From the NCBI GenBank assembly GCA_964615765.1, contig CAZTQN010000007.1, forward strand, positions 62,001 to 126,000: a DNA stretch of 64,000 nucleotides, in the 5' to 3' direction. The notes under the pieces are model-generated. The model saw nothing but the letters and a program-made list of their open reading frames with translations, searched no databases and had not been told where the DNA came from. The stretch comes from CAZTQN01 sp964615765 (GTDB taxonomy: Bacteria > Planctomycetota > Phycisphaerae > Phycisphaerales > UBA1924). This document shows positions 36,106 to 43,699 of this stretch, in pieces. How positions within the stretch are numbered: position 1 is the first letter of the stretch; each line of letters begins with the position of its first letter. The translations under genes were made by a program, and so were the position numbers.

Positions 36106-39093
36106 ATGAAACGGTCGCCTTTCTTGTGCGCGGGCGTGGCGGGGCTCGCCGCCTCCGGCCTTCTGCTGTGTAGCGAGCCCGCGCGTGCGCAGGTCTCCAA
36201 CGGCGCCGACGTGATCGTCGGCGACATCCCCAACATCTCCAACAACACACCCGCCGCGGGCGACGCCGGCTTTGACTCGTTCGCCATCGGAACCACCAGC
36301 TGCAACCGCGGGAACACCGAGCTGCTCTGGTATTCCTCGACCAACCAGCACCCCGTCATCGGGCAGAACCTCTTCCGCCTGCACAACGGCCGCTTCGAGC
36401 AGATCGGGCAGGCCTGGCTGAAGCACGGCTTCACCGCGCTGCAGGGCGGCGAGTGCGCCGGCGACCCCGGCTTCCCGTACGCGAGCTGCGCGAACTCCGG
36501 CACCGGCTCGCGCCTGGGCCTGGGCTGTTCCGACCCGTACTCCTCCGGGCTCAACAACGGGCAGAGCGGGCTCGGCCCCAAGTGGCAGGTCAACGCCGCC
36601 AAGGGCGTGTTCCCGTACCCGTTCGATTCACCGGCGTACACGGGGAACGTGGCCCGTCGTCTGCGCGTCCGCACGGCGGACCTGGACCCGACGACCTACT
36701 CCGGCGCCCGCTACTTTGTTGAAGGCCAGTACGTCGTGCCCGACGACGCCGCTTTCGGCAACGCCACCAACAGCGCCTCGTACCGCGAAGTGACGATCTC
36801 GGGCACCTCGCCGGACTTCACCATGGCCCTCGCCGGGCCCGCGACCGTGCGCGAGAAGCCGGGGATCGAGGCGTGGAAGGCCGTCGACCCCGCCGTGCAG
36901 CTCGTCAACGTTGATGTGCCCAACGACGGGCGGTTCATCCTTGCCTGCAAGGTGACGGGCCCCGTCGGCGGGCTGTACACGTACGAGTACGCCCTGCAGA
37001 ATCTCAACTCCGACCGCAGCGCCGGCTCGTTCAGCGTCCCGCTGCCCGCCGGCACCGCCGTCTCGGCGATCGGCTTCAAGGACGTCGAGTACCACTCCGG
37101 CGAGCGCAACGACACCAACGTCGCCAACCCCGGGGCTGATGACTGGGCCTCCAGCACCACCAGCACCAGCGTGACGTGGGCCGGCGCGGCGTACAACGGC
37201 ACGCCCGCCACCTACACCATCTCCGGGGCCAACACCAACTACACGCAGTCGTTCCTCCTGTCCGCGTGGAACGCAGGCACCGGCAACGACCACACCGCCA
37301 ACGTGCTCCGCTGGGGCACGCTGTTCAACTTCCGCTTCCAGACGACCGTCGCCCCGGCGCAGGGCCAGATCCAGGTCGGCCTGTGGCGCCCGGGCACCCC
37401 GAACGTCATCTTCATCCCCATCCAGACCCCGGGCGGGGCCACCACCGGCACCCCGGCCACCGGCCCCTGCTGCGTCGGCCAGACCTGCTCCATCACCACG
37501 TCGACCGCCTGCGCCGGCACCTTCGGCACCGTCGGCGCGACCTGCAACCCGGACCCGTGCGTCGTTCCGCCCAGCGGCACGTGCTGCACGGCTGGCGCCT
37601 GCACGTTCACGCAGCAGGTCGCCTGCCCGACCGGAACCTGGACGCAGGGCGGCGCTTGCTCCCCCAACCCCTGCCCGCAGCCCACCGGCGCCTGCTGCGT
37701 CGGCACGTCGTGCTCCACGACCACCGCCGCCGCCTGCACCGGCATCTACCTGGGCAACAGCATCGCCTGCACCACCGGCATCTGCGCCGGCAACGACACG
37801 TGCGCCACGGCGATCGCCCTCTGCGACGGCGTCCCCGTCACCGGCAACAACGCCAACGCCACCAACGACATCACCGTCTGCGCCAGCAGCCGCAACGGCA
37901 TCTGGTACCGGTACACCCCCGCGACCAGCGGCAGCGTGTCCCTCGCCACCTCCGCCCCCTCGGGCTCCGGCGTCTCGGATACCGTCCTCTCCCTCCACGC
38001 CAACTGCACGACGTCCGCGTCGCTCGCGTGCGATGACGACGGCGGCCCGGGCAACTTCTCCCTCATCACCTTCAACATGACCGCCGGCACCACCTACTAC
38101 ATCCGCCTGGCTACTTGGGGCAACTCCACCACCGGCCTGATGGACCTGCTCATCACCGGCGGCGGCGGGCAGGGCTGCGGCGTCCCGACCGGCGCCTGCT
38201 GCGTCGGCTCGACGTGCACCAGCACCACCCAGCTCGGCTGCCAGGGCACCTGGACCTCCGGGGCTGCCTGCACCCCCACCTCCTGCCAGACCTCCGGCTC
38301 CTGCTGCGTCGGCGAGCTCTGCTCCGTGGGCTTCCAGACCGCCTGCTCCGGCATCTGGACCGCCGGCGGCTCCTGCAGCCCCAACCTGTGCGCCCCGTCC
38401 AACGACCTGTGCGCCAACCGCCCCGGCATCGGCGCCGGCGCGACCCCCTTCACCACCGTCAACGCCACGACCGACGGCATCGCCCACAACCCCGCCTGCC
38501 TCTTCTTCGGCAACGACAACCTGACCAACGACGTCTGGTTCAACTTCCCCGTCACCTTCACCGGTTCGGCGATCATCGACACCTGCGGCGCTTCCTTCGA
38601 CACCAAGCTCGCCGTCTACCTCGGCTACGGGTGCGCCGACTACGAGTCCCGCCTCATCGCCTGCAGCGACGACGACGCCAGCTGCGGCACCGGGTCCCGC
38701 GTGGTCATCGACAACCTCTTCCCCGGCGACTTCCTCACCATCCGCGTCGGCGGGTACAACGGGGCTACCGGCGCCGGCAACCTCAACGTGACGGCCGTCC
38801 CGCTCGTTGAGGGGGCCTGCTGCACGGGCACCGCGTGCGCCGTCACCACCAGCGCGGGCTGCACCGGCAACTTCCAGGGCCTCGGCTCGGCCTGCGGCCC
38901 GACGGGCAACCCGACGACCTGCTGCCGCGCCAACATCAACGGTGCCGCCGGGCTCACCGTCCAGGACATCTTCGATTTCCTGGCCGCCTACTTCAACAGC
39001 AGCCCCGAGGGCGACTTCAACCTGTCCGGCTCGTTCACCGTGCAGGACATCTTCGACTTCCTCGCCGCCTACTTCAACGGCTGCCCGGGCTGA
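36106..39093 (+). CDS. Secreted Cys-rich exoprotein B with six Cys modules and dockerin-like tail
   Basis: This is a 995-residue paralogue of the preceding protein. The signal peptide runs MKRSPFLCAGVAGLAASGLL to about residue 30. Residues about 35-450 match the shared domain (HPVIGQNLFRLHNGRFEQIG, GCSDPYSSGLNNGQSGLGPK). Then come six Cys modules of about 32 residues with pattern CC-x4-C-x7/8-C and a final Cys pair (first at about nt 37464, last at about 38813). Two PPC-like sandwiches (IWYRYTP; DVWFNFP) lie among them. The tail has two VQDIFDFLAAYFN motifs. The ATG at 36106 has AGAGGAAG nine bases upstream, which rejects earlier in-frame starts. A strong terminator follows. Confidence 0.87.
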   Translation: MKRSPFLCAGVAGLAASGLLLCSEPARAQVSNGADVIVGDIPNISNNTPAAGDAGFDSFAIGTTSCNRGNTELLWYSSTNQHPVIGQNLFRLHNGRFEQIGQAWLKHGFTALQGGECAGDPGFPYASCANSGTGSRLGLGCSDPYSSGLNNGQSGLGPKWQVNAAKGVFPYPFDSPAYTGNVARRLRVRTADLDPTTYSGARYFVEGQYVVPDDAAFGNATNSASYREVTISGTSPDFTMALAGPATVREKPGIEAWKAVDPAVQLVNVDVPNDGRFILACKVTGPVGGLYTYEYALQNLNSDRSAGSFSVPLPAGTAVSAIGFKDVEYHSGERNDTNVANPGADDWASSTTSTSVTWAGAAYNGTPATYTISGANTNYTQSFLLSAWNAGTGNDHTANVLRWGTLFNFRFQTTVAPAQGQIQVGLWRPGTPNVIFIPIQTPGGATTGTPATGPCCVGQTCSITTSTACAGTFGTVGATCNPDPCVVPPSGTCCTAGACTFTQQVACPTGTWTQGGACSPNPCPQPTGACCVGTSCSTTTAAACTGIYLGNSIACTTGICAGNDTCATAIALCDGVPVTGNNANATNDITVCASSRNGIWYRYTPATSGSVSLATSAPSGSGVSDTVLSLHANCTTSASLACDDDGGPGNFSLITFNMTAGTTYYIRLATWGNSTTGLMDLLITGGGGQGCGVPTGACCVGSTCTSTTQLGCQGTWTSGAACTPTSCQTSGSCCVGELCSVGFQTACSGIWTAGGSCSPNLCAPSNDLCANRPGIGAGATPFTTVNATTDGIAHNPACLFFGNDNLTNDVWFNFPVTFTGSAIIDTCGASFDTKLAVYLGYGCADYESRLIACSDDDASCGTGSRVVIDNLFPGDFLTIRVGGYNGATGAGNLNVTAVPLVEGACCTGTACAVTTSAGCTGNFQGLGSACGPTGNPTTCCRANINGAAGLTVQDIFDFLAAYFNSSPEGDFNLSGSFTVQDIFDFLAAYFNGCPG

Positions 39094-39125
39094 TCGCCCA
39101 GGCCACACGCCCCGAAGACCATCAC

Positions 39126-39166
39126 CCGCGGCCCGCGTTGACAACAACGCGGGCCGCGGTCGTTTT
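39126..39166 (+). terminator. Rho-independent terminator after exoprotein B
   Basis: A perfect 15-bp stem (CCGCGGCCCGCGTTG with CAACGCGGGCCGCGG) has an ACAA loop and is followed by TCGTTTT. It starts 33 bases after the stop codon. Confidence 0.92.
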
Positions 39167-39178
39167 GCCGAGAGAAAT

Positions 39179-39343
39179 GACGCGGTGAAGGGGTGACGGG
39201 GTGAGGGGGTTTGGGGGTGCTTCAGACGCGGGGATGGGGAGACGCGGGGACGCGGAGATGAGAGCCCGTGCGCGCAATCCCAGCGCACCGCGTCACCGCG
39301 TCACGCCATCACCGCGTCATGTCTCCACCCCCATCCCCGCGTC
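39179..39343. repeat. Low-complexity inverted repeats between exoprotein B and rimO
   Basis: GACGCGGGGATGGGG at 39225-39239 recurs perfectly inverted at 39329-39343. GACGCGGTGA at 39179-39188 recurs inverted at 39293-39302 and 39309-39318. G-rich phrases fill the left part and C-rich phrases the right, up to the rimO stop. No frame here looks coding. Confidence 0.75.
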
Positions 39344-39387
39344 CCCCCATCCCCCCGTCCCCCGCTCCCCGCCCCCCAACTCCCCCA

Positions 39388-41118
39388 CTACTTCAGCACC
39401 CGCAGCCCGACGCGCTTCTCGAAGTCGTCCACCGGGCGGGCGACCAGGTCGTAGCCGTCGCTCCCGACGATCGTGCAGCGGATCAGTTCGCCCGGCGAGA
39501 GCGGGCGGGCCGACTGCACGTACGTGACGGCGTCGATCGACGGGGCCTGGAAGTACGTGCGGCCCTGATACAAGCCGCCGCCGGCGCCGACGCCCGCCGT
39601 CTTGCGCCCCTTGGTCCGCAGAGCCGCGTCAATGAGCACGTCGATGCGGCGTCCGGTGCCGGCCGGGTTGTGCTCGTCGAACTCCGCCGCCATCGCCTTG
39701 GCCTTCGCGAACGCGATGGTCTGCTGCAGTTCCATCAATTCGCCGTGTCGCCGGGCCTTCACCTCCGCCGGCACGGCGAGTTTCGGATCGTCCTCCATCG
39801 TGCCCGCGACCGTGCCGTCCTCGCGCGAGTACTCGAACACGCCCATCGCGTCGAAGCCGATCGTCTCGACAAACTCCATCAGGCGGCGGTGATCGTCCTC
39901 CGTCTCGCCCGGGAAGCCCGTGATGAACGTCGTCCGGATCGCCATCCCCGGGATCATCCGGCGGAGTTTCAGCATCAGCTCGCGCTGGTGCGCGGCGGAC
40001 ACGTTGCGCCGCATCGCCGTCAGCATCCGATCGCTCGCGTGCTGCAGCGGAATATCGATGTACGGCAGCACGCGCCCGGCGCCCTTGCCGCCCAGCGAGC
40101 GGTGCACCAGTTCGCCCAGACGCTCGATGATCGCGTCGGAGAAGTTGGACGGGTAGGCGTACATCAAACGCACCCACCCGTCGACGCCGGCCTGCTCGAA
40201 CGCGTCGGAGACGGTCTTGAGCACGGCGGGCAGGCCCGAGGCGTAGCGCTCGGCGCCCTTGCCCGTGCCGCTCGCACTCCCCATGCCTAGCCCGATGTCG
40301 TCGCCGTAACTGGTCGTGTCCTGACCGATGAGGTGGATCTCGAACACACCGTCGGCGATGAGTTCGCGGGCTTCAAGGGCGATGCGATCGAGCGGCTTGG
40401 AGCGCATCTTGCCGCGGATCGACGGGATGGTGCAGAACGCGCAGTTCTGGTTGCACCCTTCGCTCATGCGGAGATAGGCGTAATGCCGCGGCGTGAGTCG
40501 CAGACGGGCCGAGTCATCCTCGAAGTAGCCGATGCCCGAGCCGTCCTTCCCGTTGACGGTGAGCCCGACGGTGCTGACGCCGCGTTCCTTCGCCGCCACC
40601 AGCGCATTGCCGGCGATCCAGTATTTGGGCTGACCTTCGCTGGGGGCGAGGGTGGCCCGCTCGGCCTTCACGCCGCGCACGGCTTCGACGATCCGGTCAC
40701 GGTCGAACACGCCGACCATCGCGTCGATGCCCGGGGCCCACTCGAGCATCTTGGCCCGGTGCCGCTGCACGAGGCACCCGGCGACGACGACGCGCTTGAT
40801 GTCGCCGCGCTTCTTGGCGGCGATCGCGTCATGAATCACCGACAGCGACTCTTCCTTGGACGCTTCCAGGAACCCGCAGGTGTTAATGACGATCGCGTCG
40901 GCCCCGCCGGACTCGGCGTCGGCGCTGACGACGGCGAGCCCGTCCTCCGCCAAGAGCCCGAGCATCTTCTCGGAGTCGACCAGGTTCTTCGGGCAGCCCA
41001 GCGAGACGAACGCGACCGTGCGCACGCCCGCGTCCTTGCCACGGCGCGCGGGGGCGGCGGCCGGGCTCTCCGAGCGGCTGGAGTTCTTCGAAGTTCGCGA
41101 CGAGGCTCGGGCGGGCAT
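39388..41118 (-). CDS. rimO: Ribosomal protein S12 methylthiotransferase RimO
   Basis: RimO adds a methylthio group to the conserved Asp of ribosomal protein S12 using two Fe-S clusters. The N-terminal MTTase domain has its three Cys in VSLGCPKNLVDSE, INTCGFLEAS and VAGCLVQR. The radical SAM triad is CNQNCAFC, preceded by RLTPRHYAYLRMSEG. The C-terminal TRAM domain ends YDLVARPVDDFEKR. SLGCPKN and RHYAYL identify RimO rather than MiaB. At 576 residues it is longer than the usual 440: a basic N-terminal extension of about 30, an insert of about 45 before the radical SAM domain, and a Gly/Ser-rich insert after GQDTTSYGDDIGLG. The ATG at 41118 follows a TAAACT box. Confidence 0.94.
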   Translation of the reverse strand: MPARASSRTSKNSSRSESPAAAPARRGKDAGVRTVAFVSLGCPKNLVDSEKMLGLLAEDGLAVVSADAESGGADAIVINTCGFLEASKEESLSVIHDAIAAKKRGDIKRVVVAGCLVQRHRAKMLEWAPGIDAMVGVFDRDRIVEAVRGVKAERATLAPSEGQPKYWIAGNALVAAKERGVSTVGLTVNGKDGSGIGYFEDDSARLRLTPRHYAYLRMSEGCNQNCAFCTIPSIRGKMRSKPLDRIALEARELIADGVFEIHLIGQDTTSYGDDIGLGMGSASGTGKGAERYASGLPAVLKTVSDAFEQAGVDGWVRLMYAYPSNFSDAIIERLGELVHRSLGGKGAGRVLPYIDIPLQHASDRMLTAMRRNVSAAHQRELMLKLRRMIPGMAIRTTFITGFPGETEDDHRRLMEFVETIGFDAMGVFEYSREDGTVAGTMEDDPKLAVPAEVKARRHGELMELQQTIAFAKAKAMAAEFDEHNPAGTGRRIDVLIDAALRTKGRKTAGVGAGGGLYQGRTYFQAPSIDAVTYVQSARPLSPGELIRCTIVGSDGYDLVARPVDDFEKRVGLRVLK

Positions 41119-41126
41119 GGACGGGA

Positions 41127-41132
41127 AGTTTA
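41127..41132 (-). promoter_or_regulatory. -10-like TAAACT in front of rimO
   Basis: On the minus strand TAAACT ends eight bases before the rimO ATG, with no ribosome-binding site between. A leaderless or nearly leaderless transcript is likely. Confidence 0.45.
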
Positions 41133-41184
41133 GGACCCCCCCCGCCCCCCGCCCCCCCCAACCCCGCCCCCACTTCACGGAAAA

Positions 41185-41703
41185 TCAGCCGGGATGAGCG
41201 GCCTTGATCCCCGCCAGCCGGTCGGCCAGCGGCGTCTGGCTGTCCTCGTGCAGGGCCTCGGTGCACATGCCCTCCATCGGGAAGTGCTTCATCAGGGCCT
41301 CGGCGAGCTGCTCCTTGCTGCACAGCACGAAGTAGCACGTCACCGGGAGCTGCCGCGTGGCGAAGTTCATCGCCCGCACCAGGCTCTCCTTGGTGGTGCA
41401 GATCATCAGTTCGGCCCCGTCAAAGCCCATGGGGAGCACGCGGAACTGCCAGGCCTGCCGCCGGGTCACCAGCTTGCCGCACTCCGGGTCGATGTGCTCC
41501 TGGGTCGGATCGACCCAGCGCGTGGTGCCGGCGTACTGCTCGGCCCAGGCGCGTTCGACGTCCTTGGCCTTCACGCCGAGGAGTTCTTCGCAGATCTCGC
41601 CCAGCGGCCGGTGGGTGCGCTTCTGCACCTCGAGCACGCGGAGGAGCTGCTCCTCGGTGATGACCCCTCGATCCACCAGCAAACGACCGATCGGTTGACG
41701 CAT
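41185..41703 (-). CDS. GspE N-terminal (MshEN-like) domain protein
   Basis: This is a 172-residue cytoplasmic protein. The first 65 residues (RQPIGRLLVDRGVITEEQLL, PLGEICEELLGV) match the N-terminal domain of type II secretion / type IV pilus ATPases, here without the ATPase. The rest, with VLPMGFDGAELMICTTKESL, continues the second half of such a domain and ends in a charged region. MshEN domains can bind c-di-GMP, so a signalling or pilus-regulatory role is possible but unproven. The ATG at 41703 has GGAGG eight bases upstream; a GTG at 41766 overlaps an AAGGAG and is less likely. It lies 66 bases upstream of rimO. Confidence 0.8.
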   Translation of the reverse strand: MRQPIGRLLVDRGVITEEQLLRVLEVQKRTHRPLGEICEELLGVKAKDVERAWAEQYAGTTRWVDPTQEHIDPECGKLVTRRQAWQFRVLPMGFDGAELMICTTKESLVRAMNFATRQLPVTCYFVLCSKEQLAEALMKHFPMEGMCTEALHEDSQTPLADRLAGIKAAHPG

Positions 41704-42098
41704 CGATGCAGCCTCCGGACAGACGGCCCACCCGGCCTTCCCCGTGTACCTGTTCCGGCAGACCACCTCCTTGAGGTGACTGCCCGAGGGTCGTCATCGT
41801 GTGAACCGGCCGCCGGCTTGGGCCATTGTCCGGGATCGACGGGCAAACCCCCTCCCGCGGAGCACTTAAATCGGGCGGCTTGTCCAGTTCCCCATAGATT
41901 GCAGTAACCCTTTTTCTCGTAGACACTTACCGCTCGTGGCGGGGGAATAAATCGTTCCCGGCGGTCTGGCGGCAACCACCCGTCCGGGTCATCAAGCGGC
42001 GCTGCTTTCCGCGATCGAGGCGGCGGCGACTACAGTCTTGGTCTGGCGCCAGCCGGTGGCGTCCGCGAACACCGCCACCCAGACCGATAAGACACGCC
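41704..42098. other. Divergent control region of GspE_N protein and argF
   Basis: A 395-base gap, less GC-rich than its flanks near 41870-41925. TACAGT at 42031-42036 could be the argF -10. A small palindrome (CACCTC-N3-GAGGTG) at about 41764-41778 lies in the minus-strand leader. No gene is supported. Confidence 0.45.
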
Positions 42099-43019
42099 GT
42101 GCCCCAGCACTTTTTGACCATCCTGGACACTCCGCCGGAAACGATCCGGGAGATGCTGCGCCGCTCGCTGGAACTGCGGACCCGTCCGCAGCCAACACAG
42201 CTGGCCGGCAAGACGCTCTGCTGCCTGTTCGAAAAGCCCAGCCTGCGCACGCGCGTGAGCTTCGAGCAGGCGATGCGCAAGCTCGGCGGGCAGGTGCTCA
42301 CGATGTCCGGCGGCGAGGTCGGCATCGGCGGGCGCGAGTCGCCCAGCGATGTCATCCGCGTGCTCAGCTCGATGGTTGACGCCGTCATGGCCCGCGTCAT
42401 GTTCCACGAGACGCTCGAGACCTTCGCCAGGCACTCCAGCGTGCCGGTGATCAACGGCCTCTCGGACCGGGCTCACCCGGCCCAGGCCCTCGCCGACGCG
42501 CTGACGATCATCGACGAGTTCGCCCCCGGCAACCCGGACGGCATGCGCGGGCGCACGCTCGCGTTCGTCGGCGATGGCAACAACGTGGCCCGCTCGCTGT
42601 GCGCCATCTGCGGGCGCCTCGGGGCCAACTTCCTGATCTGCTCCCCGCCGGGGTACGAACTGCCGGACGACTACATCGAGACGGCCCGCGGCCGCGCGCC
42701 GTCGACGACCGTCCGCGTCTGCCAGGACCCCGTCGAAGCGGTGCTGCACGCCGACGCGATCTACTGCGACACGTTCATCTCCATGGGCCAGGAGCACGAG
42801 CGGGCCGAGCGCCTGAACGCGTTCAGCGGGTACCAGGTGAACGAGGAACTGGTGGCCCAGGCGCCGTCGCACGCGATCGTGCTGCACTGCCTGCCGGCGT
42901 CGCGCGGGGTTGAGATCACCGACCAGGTGCTGGACGGCCCGCGCTCGCGCGTGTTCCCGCAGGCGCGGAACCGGCTCGACGCGCAGATGGGCCTGCTGTC
43001 GACGCTGCTGGCGCCCTGA
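42099..43019 (+). CDS. argF: Ornithine carbamoyltransferase
   Basis: This enzyme makes citrulline from ornithine and carbamoyl phosphate in arginine synthesis. The 306-residue protein has the carbamoyl-phosphate loop in FEKPSLRTRVSFE, the conserved NGLSDRAHPAQALAD (usually HPCQ), the Gly-rich FVGDGNNVARSL and the ornithine-binding Cys in LHCLPASRG. The last motif separates it from aspartate carbamoyltransferase. The start is a GTG at 42099. No other arg gene is adjacent. The next gene begins 29 bases downstream and could share its transcript, although the functions differ. Confidence 0.94.
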   Translation: MPQHFLTILDTPPETIREMLRRSLELRTRPQPTQLAGKTLCCLFEKPSLRTRVSFEQAMRKLGGQVLTMSGGEVGIGGRESPSDVIRVLSSMVDAVMARVMFHETLETFARHSSVPVINGLSDRAHPAQALADALTIIDEFAPGNPDGMRGRTLAFVGDGNNVARSLCAICGRLGANFLICSPPGYELPDDYIETARGRAPSTTVRVCQDPVEAVLHADAIYCDTFISMGQEHERAERLNAFSGYQVNEELVAQAPSHAIVLHCLPASRGVEITDQVLDGPRSRVFPQARNRLDAQMGLLSTLLAP

Positions 43020-43048
43020 CACGATGTCTTGCACGCGGGGAGATCGCC

Positions 43049-43699
43049 GTGCACCAGCCCGCACACACGCCGCCGCCGCTTGAACGTGACGACTGGACCG
43101 GCGGCCCGGCCAAGTGGTTCGCCGTGGGCGTGCTGTCGACACTCGCGGCCCTCGCGCTCGGATGGGCGGCGGTGCGGACGTGGGGCGAGCGGGCCACGCC
43201 GAGCGCCGCGGCGTCGACGCCGACACGCTTCGTGCACGCGGCCGAGGTCGGACGCTCGCTGGATCAGCCCGCGCCGAAGGGGCCGTCGACCGCTCAAGGC
43301 GCGTCCACCGCCGCGGTCGAGATACCGCCGGCGTCGGAGGCAGCACCCGCGAGCGCGGCGCCGGCCGTCCAAGCGGCGCCCGCGCCCGCCGCCAAGAGCC
43401 CCGCCGCGACGCTGGATCGGCGCATCAACATCAACACGGCGAGCAAGGCCGAGCTGGAGACGCTCCCGCGGATCGGGCCGGCGATGGCCGACCGGATCAT
43501 CGAGGAGCGGACGCTGCGCGGGCCGTTCGCCCGCGTCGAGGATCTCAACCGCGTGCGCGGCATCGGGCCCAAGACCATCGACCGCCTGCGCCCGCACATC
43601 AGCGTGCGGGACGACGCCCCGGGCGGGACGACCGACCCCGACGCCGGATCGAGTTCCGGGTCAGGATCGAGTTCCGGCGCGGGCGCTACGCTGCCGTGA
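43049..43699 (+). CDS. Membrane-anchored helix-hairpin-helix (ComEA-like) protein
   Basis: This is a 216-residue protein. A short cytoplasmic N-terminus and one transmembrane helix (about 22-43, WFAVGVLSTLAALALGWAAV) are followed by an Ala/Pro/Ser-rich linker (about 46-122). A tandem helix-hairpin-helix domain comes next (about 125-190: RININTASKAELETLPRIGP, then VRGIGPKTIDRLRP). ININTAS is the ComEA signature; ComEA binds DNA in the periplasm during uptake. It ends in a Ser/Gly tail. The start is a GTG at 43049. The stop shares one base with the helicase ATG (TGATG). No comEC lies in the window, so a competence role is only suggested. Confidence 0.85.
   Translation: MHQPAHTPPPLERDDWTGGPAKWFAVGVLSTLAALALGWAAVRTWGERATPSAAASTPTRFVHAAEVGRSLDQPAPKGPSTAQGASTAAVEIPPASEAAPASAAPAVQAAPAPAAKSPAATLDRRININTASKAELETLPRIGPAMADRIIEERTLRGPFARVEDLNRVRGIGPKTIDRLRPHISVRDDAPGGTTDPDAGSSSGSGSSSGAGATLP
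43687..43692 (+). promoter_or_regulatory. -10-like TACGCT in front of the helicase gene
   Basis: TACGCT ends six bases before the helicase ATG at 43699, inside the end of the upstream gene. It may allow separate leaderless expression in addition to coupling. Confidence 0.35.
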
